Of a stretch of 64,000 nucleotides of DNA, positions 12,626-23,941 are shown piece by piece (position 1 is the stretch's first letter; every line of letters begins with the position of its first letter). Both the position numbers and the translations under genes were made by a program. The notes under the pieces were generated by a model. It made no database searches and had not been told where the DNA came from. It was given only the letters and a program-made list of their open reading frames with translations. The DNA is from Sternotherus odoratus (lineage: Eukaryota > Chordata > Testudines > Kinosternidae), in NCBI GenBank assembly GCA_032164245.1, contig JAVMKO010000003.1, positions 10,116,651 to 10,180,650 on the forward strand. The letters are read 5' to 3'.

Positions 12626-13699
12626 AATCCTGCACTGGCCTTCTTGGAAGAGGCGTAACAGACCCAATGAGTATTCTGTTGCTCAGCACATCTCATATTC
12701 TAAGACAGAAAAAAAAAAATACAACCAATTCAAAACTAAAGTGCAGGAATAGCTTCCACATCTATCCAACTGGATGTCTGAGGGCTGAGGCTGAAAATAG
12801 GCAAGGTAGAGCCAAAGGCTCTTGGAACCTGTCCTAGAAATAGAACTGTATGGAGGGGGGAATAATACCTAGAAATTGTCTAAAGTCAAGGAAAGTCCTG
12901 CAACTTTTGGCAGCTAGGACTTTCCTTTGGTAAGGCGGGCTAGGGCTAAACTCCCTTAATAGAAAACTACCCCAAGTTGGATTTAACTCATGATCCATTT
13001 TAAGACATGCTTTAGAGTCCCAGTGAAAAACTCAATGAAAGAACATAAAAAATGGGTTATTGCTAAGATCTTCCCAATGCTGAAATAGATGGTAGAGAGA
13101 AATTGTCAGCATTTGACTGTAATGAATAGAATATTGACTAGAAGGAATCTAAACTTTTATTCTAGGCATCAATTTTAAAATAGAAACACAAAAGAAAGCT
13201 GGATAACTCCAAGGGATAAAGCAGAAACACACCTCTGGCAATGCTGTGACCTGCAAAAACTTTAATAAAATAATTAAGCATTAGCTATTCATTACTTGAA
13301 TTTCTGAAGCACCCTCACATATGATAGCTTCTGTCCCACCACCTGGGGAACAAAGTCCCTAACCTTCTTGGAGAACTCGAAAATTGCAGGCACACAAAAG
13401 AATTGAAGGGTGGAGAGATAAAAGATGCAAGCCAAGTGATCAGGGTAATGGTAGGCCCGTATCTTGTTAATTCCTAGTTTTATTCTCTTTTGTGTTCCTT
13501 CAGTCACTTTTTGCCTCGGCAACACTGCCAGTGGCTTTGGAGGAAATATTTAAATGAGTCAAGGATGGAGGATAGACAAATAAAAGGCCAAGTCAAGCAC
13601 ACAGGGCAACATGAAAAGAAGACACAGAGACAATAGAAAGTGAAGAATTTGAAAGGGGGTGTGGAAGGTAGCATTCTGGGCAGAGCCAAGGGTATTGAA
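12626..13699. other. No recognised feature
   Basis: There are no bounded repeats or supportable genes. The short frames on both strands (for example 13292-13752) have no family features. Confidence 0.4.
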
Positions 13700-14440
13700 G
13701 AGTGTAGTGACGGGGAGTGGCCTCCGTCCCAGACGGATGGAAGGATAGTCACAACTGCCCCATGGTAGGCAGAGTCAAGATACCCAGGCCTACCCTGCCA
13801 GGAGGAGAGAGTCAGGACAGGAACCGGAAGTATTGCAGTCAGGTTTTTCCACTAACACAGTGGCAGACCACTCCACCACTGCTAAGGCCCTGGGCTGGGA
13901 CCCAGTGGAGTCGGGTGGGTCAGAGACCCCTTACCACCCAGCTGGGAGTGGCAACCTCCCCACTCTAGGCCAAGAGGCCTGCATTTATCAACAGTCTACC
14001 AGAGCCATGACCCCCCAACTGTTTGCTGCTCCTCCTGGCTTGAGGGCCTGGGCCTATAGACTTTATGGCTCTGTCTGGAGTACAGGTCAGAGCCTCCTAA
14101 CTGCTTGCAGCCTTGCCCTGCTTGAGGTCCTGGGTTTACAGAGATTGCTGCTCTACCCTGATTGCAGGGCAGAGCCCTCTGACGGTTTGGTGCCCAGCCC
14201 TGTCAGAGGGCCTGGGCCCCTAGACTCAATATTGCTCAACCTTACCAAGTGGTGGAGACCCGGGTGCTAATCCCCCTGAACTGTGCCCTTCCAGAGGCCT
14301 TGTAGCGAGGGAGGGGGAGGTGGCCTCCTGCCCAGACAGACAGAAGGACAGCTGCGACCACTTTACAGAGAAGAAGCACAAAATGAAGCCAAGGTTGAAA
14401 TTAGCCCTGGCAAGGGAGCAATACTGCGGTCAGTGCTTAT
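13700..14440. repeat. GC-rich composite block with internal and flanking direct repeats
   Basis: Two levels of repetition are visible. About 83-bp units run from 14011 to about 14225, sharing GAGG(G/T)CCTGGG(C/T)..TA.AGA, TCTG/ACCCTG and CAGG(T/G)CAGAGCC(C/T). The block is flanked by a longer direct repeat: GGGGAGTGGCCTCCGTCCCA with GACGGATGGAAGGATAGTCA (from about 13712) against GGGAGGTGGCCTCCTGCCCA with GACAGACAGAAGGACAGCTG (from about 14312). I suspect a fragment of a turtle retroelement. The 145-codon frame inside (13833-14270) follows the tandem units and is not supported as a host gene. Confidence 0.5.
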
Positions 14441-15886
14441 GATCTTGGTCACTCTTGTGATCTCCTTGTCAGTCTGTAGAATCCACTTGTTTCCCCATAG
14501 AATTAAACTGAAAATTATTAAGTGTGGGGGACAATTTGTTCTGTATTTGTACAGCGCCTAGCGCACTGAGATCCTGGTCCATGACAGGGGTACCCCAAGG
14601 TGTGACCAACATAGAAATCGCTGATAATCACTAGAGATGACTGGGAGGCCAGCACCAAGTTAGAGAGCAAGACCAGGAATTTAAACTGTGATGCACGGCA
14701 CTATGGAGAGCGAGGGAAATGACTCACAGGATGGGGAAGGGTGTTACAGTCACAGCCACTGGCAAGAAAGTTAGGGGCGACCAGAATTTAACTTGACCAT
14801 CTCAACATATATTAAATATCTTTATTATTATTATTTATTTATTATGCATTCATTTATTTTATTATTGCATTTTTTCTCTGGAGTCTGGACCTTGACTACA
14901 CCTTGACCAAGAAATTTGAACAAATAACTGATTACCCTTGAAGTAGGAGTTACACTTCCCACCCTAACGGTGAAATGTTAACTAAACATTGTAGCTGAAT
15001 TACTTTGAAAACTGTCTCTGTAACACACCAGCTCCATGGGCAAGAGGCACACAGGGGATGGTCCAGCCATCTTTGCTCCTCCCTCCCAGTCGGTCCCCCT
15101 CACCTTCACGTATAGCTCAGCTGGATCCAAGCACTGAGTCCCACATTCTAGTCATCTGGCCTTTATGAAAGATTTTCCCTCTGCTACACCAGTGTAAACC
15201 TGCCGTGTTCTAAGGTCCTATCGCGTTGTGATCTCATTCCTCCCAGCCAGCCTGTCTGCCTCTCTTTGAACTTTTTTTCCTACCACAAGTTCCTGCACCT
15301 TGGAGACTTCGACAACTTCAGTAAAGTTTTATTTATTTATTGAATAAAAAATTCTGTGGAAAAAAAACACACACACCTTCATAGAGTCTGGTGCTGCCAG
15401 AATCTGGGGCACAACATCTCCTGCAATATTGAGAAAGATGACACATGCCCCCTGCTGCCGCGTATGACTAAAGGCCGTGGACTGAATTTAAGGAGGATGC
15501 CAGTGACTTCAAGGAGAAACCTACATGAAATATTTACTTGTAGCTAAAATATACAGCACTCTGGTAAAGCTAGCGATAGAGACAGGCCAATGTGCAAATT
15601 AGCTTAAGAGGCAGCTATACACATTTTGGGTGAAGGATACTGCTATTAAGGATACATTTTGGCTGATTCAAATGCCGAGACAGACGGCACTGGAGACCGA
15701 TGTTGATTTAATAAAATACGAAAAAACGGTGTCATCAGTGGTGCCTCAAATCATCTTCCAACTAAATATTTATGTTTTTAAAAATAGTAAATCATAATGA
15801 CAGAAAATAAATGAAAAATAAATATATGCCATGACATTTTGCTATTTGAGTAGAAACATATAAAGTAACTTGAGCCTGGTTTGGAA
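14441..15886. other. Mostly unclassified, with simple repeats
   Basis: A MIR/CR1-like tail (GTACAGCGCCTAGCGCACTG) lies at about 14551-14590. An ATT/TTA microsatellite lies at 14817-14870. No gene is seen. Confidence 0.4.
14817..14872. repeat. (TTA)n-rich microsatellite
   Basis: An imperfect run of TTATTATTATTTATTTATTA and ATTTATTTTATTATTGC. Confidence 0.8.
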
Positions 15887-16737
15887 CAGGGGTGGCAAAG
15901 TTTTTGGCTCGGGGGCCACATCTGGGTGGGGAAATTGCATGCAGGGCCATGAGTGCAGGGCTGGGAGAGGGGGTGGGGTGCGAGAGGGAGTGTGGGATGT
16001 GTATGGGGGGTTGCAGTGGGCAGCGTGCAGGGCCCAGGGTTGGGGTGCAGCAGTTGTGTGGGGTTCAGGATGGGGCTCAGAGCAGGGACTTGGGGTGCAG
16101 GAGGAATGTGATGTGCAGGAAGGGGCTCAGGACAAGGGGTTGGGGTACAGGAGTGTTGTGGGGTGTACAAGGGGACTCAGGGCATGGGGTGGAGTGCAGG
16201 AGGGGCGTGGGAGGGGGTTCAGGGCAGGGGGCTGGGGTGTAGGACGGGTGCAGCAGGGGGCTTAGGGCAGGGGTTTGGGGGCTCAGGTTGGGGATTGGGT
16301 TGCAGGAGGGGTGTGGGGTATGGCAGAGGGCTTAACGTAGGAGGTTGGGGTGCAGGAGGAGTTCAGCAGGGAGTTGGGGTCCAGAGTACAGCAGGGGACT
16401 CAGTGCAGGAGGGGTGCAGGAGGGGGCTCGGGGCAGGGAGTTGGGGTGCAGGGTGCAGGAAGGGTTCTGGGTGCAGGCTCTGACCCGGTATCACTTACCT
16501 GGAGCACCTCCAAGGTGGCAGCGGTGCACAGGCCAGATCCAGATCACAGCCTGCCCTGGCCCTGCGCCACTCCCGGAAGTGGCCGGCACCATGTCCCCTG
16601 GGGGTGGAGGGGCAGAGAGCTCCGCGCACTGTCCTCGCCTGCAGGTACCTCCCCCGAAGCTCCCATTGGCCGCAGTTCCCCGTTCCTGCTGCTCTACACG
16701 GCTGAAAATCCCATGGGCTGAAGTTTGCCCACCCCTG
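15887..16737. mobile_element. hAT-type element carrying a GC-rich minisatellite
   Basis: The left end CAGGGGTGGCAAAGTTTTTGG and right end GAAGTTTGCCCACCCCTG are inverted repeats of the CAGGGGTGGGCAAACTT family. The flanks GTTTGGAA (15879-15886) and GTTTATAA (16738-16745) match at 6 of 8 positions, fitting a hAT duplication. The inner left side has the typical GGGGCCACATCTGGGTGGGG. The centre is expanded into a minisatellite. The right part has CCCATTGGCCGCAGTTCC. Confidence 0.8.
15950..16480. repeat. Minisatellite inside the hAT element
   Basis: About 14-16 degenerate units of roughly 35 bp share GGGGGCTCAGGGCAGGGGGTT and GGGGTGCAGGAGGGGTG-type wording. They produce long open frames on several frames (glycine/tryptophan-rich), which are repeat artefacts. 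Confidence 0.85.
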
Positions 16738-16764
16738 GTTTATAAGGACCCATGCAGGGAGAAG

Positions 16765-17165
16765 ATATAAGGGGTTTTTAATCTAGCAGACAAAGGTGAA
16801 ATAAGTACCAGTGTCTGCAAGTTAAAGCAAGCAAAAAAAAATCAAACTTGAAATGAGGCATACATTTTTAACAGCGATGGTAATTAATTGCTGCAACACA
16901 TCACCAACTAAGGTGACCAGATGTCCCGCTTTCATAGGGACAGTCCTGATTTTCAGGGTTTTTTCTTATATAGGCTCCTATTATCCGCCCCACCCTCCCC
17001 ATCCCGATTTTTCACACTTGCTGTCTGGTCACCCTACCTCCACTGGACATGGAAGATTCTCCATCGCTTGAATTCTTTAAATCGAGACTGGATGTCTTTC
17101 TCAAAGATAAGCTAGAGTCAAACTACAAGTGGTTGGCTCTGCTGCAGGAAGTACTGGGCAAAGTC
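16765..17165 (+). mobile_element. CR1 LINE 3' part, interrupted by a MITE
   Basis: The segment TAGCAGACAAAGGTGAAATA ... AATGAGGCATACATTTTTAA ... GGTAATTAATTGCTGC is the CR1 3' region. After the insertion at 16911-17034 it resumes with GAAGATTCTCCATCGCTTGA, TCGAGACTGGATGTCTTTCT and CAAAGATAAGCTAGAGTC. Confidence 0.85.
16911..17034. mobile_element. MITE with TA duplication, nested in CR1
   Basis: The inverted termini AGGTGACCAGATGTCCCG and GCTGTCTGGTCACCCT are flanked by TA on both sides (16909-16910 and 17035-17036). It splits a CR1 copy cleanly, which confirms it as an insertion. Length is 124 bp. A TA duplication suggests a Tc1/mariner-type source, but the superfamily is inferred. Confidence 0.85.
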
Positions 17166-17298
17166 CTGGCAATTACCTTTGATTTTAAGGATGTTAGTCA
17201 GAAGGCTGAACTAAACTGTATGTAAACGGTGAATGTGTTCTCTTAAGGTGAGCAATTCAGATACATAAATCGGAAGATGCTAGTTGTTAGTGCTTCTG

Positions 17299-17579
17299 TG
17301 GGCATGTATACATTACAGCCACTATGGTGGAGCCACTACGGAATTGATGTGCCATGTGTAGACACTTTCTACACCAATGGAAGGGTTTTTTCTATCAATG
17401 TAGTTAATCCATCTCTCTGAGATGTAGTAGTTAGGTTGACAGAAGAATTCTTCCATCAATCTAGCTATGTCTATGCTGAGGGTCAGACTGTTCTATCTAC
17501 AGTGCTCAGGGAACCAAATGTTTCTCCGACCTGTGCAAAGTAACTGGGTCACTGTAATTTTTAAGTCTAGACCAGGCCT
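17299..17579. mobile_element. hAT-type MITE
   Basis: The left end GGGCATGTATACATTACAGC and right end AAGTCTAGACCAGGCCTC are degenerate inverted termini of the family. Inside are GTGTAGACACTTTCTACACC and CTAGCTATGTCTATGCTGAGG. Confidence 0.6.
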
Positions 17580-17939
17580 CAATTGAACAATGTTTTTTTT
17601 AAAACTGTCCTGCACTAGAAACCCTCATCTGAACAACACGAATTTCGTGAAAATTCTGATTTGGATCTAGATTCGAGCTCAGCAAATCCACCCCACCGCT
17701 ATAATGGCTCCAGACAGGATCCTCCAGGCACCGCACCAAACCAGGCAAAGGGGAGGTTTAGATTCAAATCCAGATCTAGGCCTCTTAGTTTGAGACTATC
17801 TCCAGTAATGTTAGGAGGTTTAACAACGTTAGGTTACATTGTGAACATTGGTGGAGAAATTAAAGCCTTTCAGCCTTTCTCTGCAGTGAAGAACAAGCTT
17901 GCTTTCAAATTTATTACAGTTAATCATGTTTACTACTGA

Positions 17940-18085
17940 TTCAGGGCCAACTAACAATGGAGCTCCATTATGCTAGGCACTGTACAAACAGAATAGAAGA
18001 TGGTCCTTCCCCCTAAAGAGCTTACAGTCAAAATAGACAAGACAGGCACAGGGAAGGGATGCAACACACAAGCAGAGTGAACAAT
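17940..18085 (+). mobile_element. MIR-like SINE, 5' part
   Basis: The motifs TGCTAGGCACTGTACAAACA, GATGGTCCTTCCCCCTAAAG, AGCTTACAGTC and ATAGACAAGACAGGCACAGG are the 5' half of the same MIR-like family as at 12440-12625. Confidence 0.7.
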
Positions 18086-19232
18086 GTGATGGTGGCAAAT
18101 ATCATGTTAGTTTTAGGATTTTTTAATCCATTGCATTCTCCTTCTTGTCATGGCTTAAGAGAACCAGTGCAGAGTTTTCAATATAATATTTAATCTGATA
18201 TAGTGCCTTGATTTCTCAAACTGATCCCAAAAATGCTACGAGGAGGTCTGCAGCTTCTGTCTACCCATTGATTTAGAAACCTTTGGCTTAATGGGGCTAG
18301 TGAAAATTTTCATACTTTTTTAATTGAAAAAAATAATCACAGAGTATATTATTAAAATATAAGTGTAGGCCCCAGTGTCTGAGCAAGCTGGACTTCTGAG
18401 ATGCCATCGGAGAAATCCATGTTTGCAAATACAGGAGGAGAAATAAAACCAAACTGTGTTATTTTCTTCTAGCCCGATTGGTGGAAGAGACAGGAGCAGG
18501 GATTGCGAAACTCCATGTGGGGTTTTTTTTGTTTTTTTTTAGGAAACCTAGTGCATTACCCCAAAGAATAGTTCTTCTGCACTAACAGCTGCACAGTAAA
18601 AGATGTGCCATATGGTAAGATATGCAAATGACCTGCACGTGTGTATTTCTTCCTCTCCTGCTGGGCAGAGAATTGGGAACCTAAATTTAAAGTGGAAAAA
18701 TCAGACGATCACAGTGGAATGAATCTAAGGCCAATACTCATTGCCGAGGAATTGTGATGCATTCGAGCTATCTTGGTGTGAGTGAGGACCCCAGCAAAGG
18801 GGACACTAAGGCAGTGGCACACTCAGGCAATGATACCGATGCTCAGCCTGGCAGACACAAGAGACATGAGCTAAGAGGAGCGACTAGAGTACCCTAGAGC
18901 AATATTAGCCAACTAAGGCATTACTCCCTGAGATATGTAAAATACATTTTAATGATTTTAAAGGCACAAGTTCAGCTAAGACGTGAATCATTAACAGTGA
19001 ACTAGTGAGTGGAACAGCAAAGTAAAAGTTACCTGGGGCAAAAAACAGATTTTCATCTTATTTTAAACTTCCACCTTTCTGGTGTCTTCTGTAATGTTGT
19101 GACACAGGATTTCCCACTAAGATCTGACTTGTCGATAAATTAATCAGAGCAGGGAGAACCAGAACCTTAAACCTTCCTATGCTGATTGTTTGTTGAGTTT
19201 ACCTCTTCATCTCTTGGATTTACTAAACTTAG
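18086..19232. other. No recognised feature
   Basis: There is no gene. A T-rich stretch (TTTTTTTTGTTTTTTTTTA) lies at 18522-18541. A decayed MITE may lie at about 18720-18905, but its ends are unclear. Confidence 0.35.
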
Positions 19233-19525
19233 CCCTGGTCTACCCTGCGGGGGTAGGGCGGGAATGATCTAAGATCTGCAACTTCAGCTATGAGAGTAGC
19301 GTAGCTGCCATCGACCTACCGAGATCGACTTACTGTGGCATCTTCATGGCAGTGTCGACTGCTTCCGCTCCCCCATCAACTCTGCCTGCACCTCTTGCAG
19401 TGCTGGAGTTCAGAAGTTGACGGGAGAGTGCTCGGGGATCGATTTAACACGTCTAGACTAGACACGATAAATCGACCCCAATAGATCAAGCTCACAGCAT
19501 CGATCCCCATGTATACCTGCCCTTA
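19233..19525 (+). mobile_element. hAT-type MITE (GATCGATTTA family)
   Basis: The left end GCCCTGGTCTACCCTGCGGG and right end CATGTATACCTGCCCTTAG bound an interior with CAACTTCAGCTATGAGAGTA, GATCGACTTACTGTGGC and GATCGATTTAACACGTC. This is the same family as 21287-21577 (opposite orientation) and 23157-23457. Confidence 0.8.
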
Positions 19526-20444
19526 GTGACCCTGGAGACAAGGTAAGAGTTCATGGGCCGGATTTTTAAAGGGCTCAGCACCCGCCTAACTTTACTCCCA
19601 TTGAAATCAGTGTATTGACTTCAAGGGCAGCAGAGTTATTTCAGTGGGGGGTGCTTTTGAAAATCTCAACTACACTCTCTTGTCATTCTCCTCGGAAGAA
19701 CGCAAGAGTCAGGAATTAACTCTGAGCTGAATTCAATTAGAAAAGTAACGGGATTAAACATTTCAGTGCTGGGTGCAGGTTTGGTTCAGTTCCGATTTAG
19801 TCCAAATGGCTATGCCGTTCTACATCCCTAGTCCAGACACGGTTCAAATAAATCCCACTATCAAAATAAAGAACCTGAAATATCATCCACATATTTTTGC
19901 CAGTTCAGCACTACATTCCGTATGCAGCTTTAGCACAGTCTCAGTCAGAAGCTACTGTCTGCATTTGTTGCTGCTTCATCTGGATGTACGGGGATAAGGA
20001 GAGGGGGAACAACAAAAACATTCAAGTTCTTGCACTGAGTCAGAGATTATTTTCTCTAATTAACCCCCCGGCAAATTCTCCCCATCTATAAACTGTTGGA
20101 CAGGTGGGTGTGTTTTGCAGATGGCAAACAGGATACACAACTGTACATGGAACATCTGTCAGAGGAATGGCTGGATTTATAATTGCCAACAAGCCATGTT
20201 TTTGGCTGGAGGATCCAGCGTTGCTGTCTAGAGAGAATTTTTCCAAGTCTGCTGGCCCTAATTATAACAATAATCCTCCTATGTAATAATGAGTTGTGCC
20301 AAAATCACTTCCTCTCATATCTCCCTATCCCTATCTATCTGATCAGGTGTTAGTGCCCTTCTGCACTATATAACAACAACAGTAGTAACACCTACTGTTA
20401 CTCTTATGCAGAGCTTTTCATCATTAAATCTCAGTATACTGCAT

Positions 20445-20575
20445 TTTTAATTATGGGGAAACTGAGGCACAGTGGTATAGTGCTTTGCCCAAAGTCAGAC
20501 AGCAGGCCAGTGACAGAGCCAGGAATAGAATCCATGTCTCCTGAGTTCTAGTACAGGGCTCCATAAAGTAGGCCA
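20445..20575 (+). mobile_element. MIR-like CORE-SINE
   Basis: The motifs GGGGAAACTGAGGCACAGTG, CTTTGCCCAAAGTCAGACAG, CAGTGACAGAGCCAGGAATA and CTCCTGAGTTCTAGTACAGG are the MIR core and 3' half. Confidence 0.8.
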
Positions 20576-21124
20576 CTCAGTGTGCTGTTTTGTGGACATA
20601 AAATGAGCAATAGAAATTTGCCAGCTTTCTATTAGTTAAATCTGACTGGTACTGCAGAAGATCGAGCTCATATTTTTTTTTAACCACAGGTTGTTTAGCA
20701 AACAAGAATGCATGGGGCTTTGGGAGTGGGGTCAGCAGTTGAAAATTAAATAGCAAATCACTGTATTGTCCAGATTGGAAAGAAAGCAGCCTATAGCCAT
20801 GGAACGAGGCATCACTGGAGGCAGGGAGTGGAATGGAAGTGAGTGCAGATGTAGAAGGCCGGGTTCCATGGTTTCTGAAGCTCCTTATTTTGTTGGAGAG
20901 ACAACCTAAGCACTTGCAAATCTCTATCACATAACAAGTGGACAGGTTCCCCGTACAGCTGATAGATTGGGGGGATGAGGAGGAAAGAAGCATCATTATG
21001 GAAAACAAGGTTGTCAAGGCATGATAAGGTTTGCTAGTGTTTAAACATTGCTTTGGAAGGTAAACCAAAACAATATGCACAGCATCCAAATGTGAAATGC
21101 AGAGGAGGAATGCTTGTGTTCTCC

Positions 21125-21141
21125 TTTTTTTTTTTTTTTTT
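21125..21141. repeat. Poly-T run
   Basis: There are 17 consecutive T. It could be the antisense of a poly-A tail, but no matching retrocopy is evident upstream on the minus strand. Confidence 0.9.
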
Positions 21142-21286
21142 GCCATTTACTTCATTTTAATTCTGTTTTGACCCATTTACTGTGCTGTTCTCCACCTGAG
21201 CAAAATTCAGCCCTGTGCAGAGAGCAGGCACCAGGCCCATCTGTGTCACTGAACAAATAGAAGGTCAAGGCAGATCACACTCTAAG

Positions 21287-21577
21287 GGTACGGCTACACT
21301 ATCTGGCGGATTGGCGGGTAGCGCTCGATATATCAGGGATCGATTTATCGCGTCTCATCTAGACGCGATAAATCCATCCCTGAATCGATGCCTGTACTCC
21401 ACCTCAGCAGGAGTAAGCAGAGTCAGCGGGTTGAGTGGCCCTGGTCAACCCCCCTTCCCCCCCACGGGGACAGCCAGGTAAATCAAATTAAGATACTTTC
21501 ATTTCAGCTACGCAAACAGCATAGCTGAAGTTGCGTATCTTAGTTCAAACCCCACCCCTAGTGTAGCCCAGCCCCTA
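21287..21577 (-). mobile_element. hAT-type MITE (GATCGATTTA family)
   Basis: The left end AAGGGTACGGCTACACTATC and right end AGTGTAGCCCAGCCCCTAA are inverted. The interior carries ATCGATTTATCGCGTC with its inverse GACGCGATAAATCC. The stem CAGCTACGCAAACAGCATAG/CTGAAGTTGCGTATCTTAG is on the opposite side compared with 19233-19525. Confidence 0.8.
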
Positions 21578-21585
21578 ACTGTACA

Positions 21586-21925
21586 TAGGAAACAGAAATC
21601 ATTAGGGAGCTCTTCAGTCTAGCAGACAAAGGTATAACAAGGTCCAGTGGCTGGAAGTTGAAGCTAAACAAATTCAAACTGGAAACCATTTTTTTTTTTA
21701 CAGCAAGGGTAATTAAACACTGGAACAATTTCCAAGGGTCATGATGGATTCTCCATCCTTGGTAATTCAAAAAGCAAGATTGGATTTTTTTTAAAAAAAG
21801 ATACACTCTAGTTCAAAAGAAAGTATTTTGGGGAAGTTCTATGGGTTTTGTTATATGGGAAGCTGGACTAACTAAATGATCAAAATGGTCCCTTATGGAC
21901 TATCTATGAATCTATGTATGTCATA
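21586..21925 (+). mobile_element. CR1 LINE 3' end
   Basis: The sequence runs from GGAGCTCTTCAGTCTAGCAG and CAAAGGTATAACAAGGTCCA through GGGTAATTAAACACTGGAAC, TTGGGGAAGTTCTATGG and GGTCCCTTATGGACTATC to ATGAATCTATGTATG, the typical CR1 octamer end. A poly-T slip lies at about 21684-21700. Confidence 0.9.
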
Positions 21926-22074
21926 AGTCCTCAGAATAGAGTTTGCATGGGACTTCAGTGGTGGATAGACCAGGTTGCTAGCCTTTTGCATGGAAGTAAA
22001 TTTCATTTTCCATGCACAATCTCTTAATCTGCTCTCTCTTAACACTGGTGGAAATCTGGAGCAATTCCACTCAA

Positions 22075-22260
22075 GCCTGATTTACTCCAGATTTACTCCA
22101 GTGTTACGGGCTGCCGAATTTGGCCCATTGGAACAGATATTTAAAAGGGCCGAGAACCAGATTTCAGGTGCTCACCAGGCACATTTCGGGCCACATTTTC
22201 AAAACATCTCAGCACCCAGTGTATGGGGCAGTTTTGAAAAATCTGGCCCTTATGTAGCTG
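22075..22260. mobile_element. Probable palindromic MITE remnant
   Basis: It contains CGAATTTGGCCCATTGG, CACATTTTCAAAACATCTCAGCACCC and CAGTTTTGAAAAATCTGGCCC. These resemble the AAAATCTGGCCC-type arms of turtle palindromic MITEs. Ends are uncertain. Confidence 0.35.
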
Positions 22261-23156
22261 CGTGAGTGGAGGCAGAACTTTTCTGAACATCTGACCAGAG
22301 TGGTGCTTGTCCATTTGAAAAACCTCTCCCTAAATTTGTGTCTCTATCTTTCTACAATGAGAGTTATCATTCCCACCCTCTATTTGCCATGTAGCCAATT
22401 TAGCAAAATTAATTCAATATTGATTTAATTTGTTCTAATATTCCTGTTGTTATATTTATTATTAACATTTCCTCATAAATCAACCCCACGGATAGATTAG
22501 CATACTCTAGTTATTTCAAACACACCCTTCTATCCACTAAAAGGTTTACCTTGCAACCAAATTCATATATTTACAACCTGCAGGATATTATACAGAACAG
22601 TGATTAAAAGTACATTTCTTCCATCTGATCTTAGAGTAATATAGATAAGGCCTGACATTTCAGTCAACAGAAAATGTACGACTTTAGCTTTAGCATTAAG
22701 CGAAACTAGCAATGATTATTTTGCCTCTGGCTGCTAATTATTACTGTACAGTACTTCAGAAATACTTAAAGCCACAGCATGTGCAAACCTACAGCAGAGC
22801 TTAGCAAATCACATAGTTTAATAAAGTACCTGAAATGTGATGGTGGTTGGCTACATCTTTTTTCCTCATGGTGCAGTAGCTGAAACCCCAGCTGCTGTAA
22901 AATAGCATCTCATTGAGCAGTTTTCTGGAGTGTAGAAAGGACTGTTTTATTCTTGTTTATTTCTCTAGGGGCTAATAAACCACTGAAATAGAAAGATTTT
23001 GGTTAAACCCATCAAGCACGCTAGATATTAGTATTGCTATATGGCTTCCCCCTGTGCTCATTTAAAGCAATGGCAAAACTCCTACTGATTTTAGGTGTTC
23101 AAAATCAGGCAAATAAAATACACCATGGACTACATATAAGGGCCTGGTTTGTGACA
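22261..23156. other. No recognised repeat or gene
   Basis: This high-complexity unique DNA has several TAAT/ATTA cores (GATTAGCAT, GCTAATTATTAC). It may include conserved noncoding sequence, which cannot be tested here. Confidence 0.3.
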
Positions 23157-23457
23157 CTAAGGGCTGGTCTTCACTGGGGGGGGGGGGGAATCGACTGGAG
23201 ATAAGCAACTTCAGCTATGTGAATAACATAGGTGAAGTCGGCGTATCTTCAGCCGACTTACCTGCCATCCTCATGGCAGCGGCAGTCAGCGGCACGCTCC
23301 TCCGTCGACCCCAACTTGTGCCTTGCGACAAGCTGGAGTTACAGGAGTCAATGGGGGTGCCGTGGGTGATCGATTTCTTGCATCTTAATGAGATGTGAGA
23401 AATTGATCGCTAAAAGATCGATTGCTACCCACCGATCCGGCGGGTAGTGAAGACCTA
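23157..23457 (+). mobile_element. hAT-type MITE (AATCGACTGGAG family)
   Basis: The left end AAGGGCTGGTCTTCACTGGG plus an 11-G run and the right end GGGTAGTGAAGACCTACC are inverted. Inside are GGCGTATCTTCAGCCGACTT and TGATCGATTTCTTGC. Copies in the same orientation lie at 39392-39679 and 39923-40156. Confidence 0.85.
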
Positions 23458-23754
23458 CCATAGACTAAGCCTGCATGTTAAAGTTCCATTACCTGTGATA
23501 TCTAAAGCTAGACTGGAGACCATTGAAGAATATCCTATAGGGAACAATTCTCCAATGGCTGGAACAAGGAATAAATTATATAACCAGACATTTCCAGCTC
23601 TAACTTATCTGATTCTTAAAATCCAGTTAAAGTATTGTCAGTATTGGCTGGTATTTTCCAAACATACACAGCTACGGATGTTGTCACTGAAATTCATGTG
23701 TTGCTATCGCCATTAATGGCCCATACTTCACTAACAAATTATCCACCTTCCATT

Positions 23755-23941
23755 TGGAAAGCACTGGAATGGGTTACCTAGGGAGGTGGTGGAATCTCCT
23801 TCCTTAGAGGTTTTTAAGATCAGGCTTGACAAAGCCCTGGCTGGGATGACTTAGTTGGGGATTGGTCCTGCTTTGAGCAGGGGGTGGACTAGATGACCTC
23901 CTGAGGTCCCTTCCAACCCTGATATTCTATGGTGCTATGAA
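23755..23941 (+). mobile_element. CR1 LINE 3' end
   Basis: The motifs GGAATGGGTTACCTAGGGAG, GTGGTGGAATCTCCTTCCTT, GGGGATTGGTCCTGCTTTGA, GACTAGATGACCTCCTGAGG and CCTGATATTCTATGGTGCTATG form a canonical CR1 tail. Confidence 0.95.

Noticed and set aside
15870..16770. Several long glycine/tryptophan-rich frames
   Set aside because: They run through a minisatellite inside a hAT element and exist in multiple frames at once.
20577..21146. Longest minus-strand frame outside obvious repeats (189 codons)
   Set aside because: It starts in a poly-A-encoded lysine run, shows no domain or family similarity I recognise, and has no splice or promoter support. The A-run is at the wrong end for a retrocopy tail.
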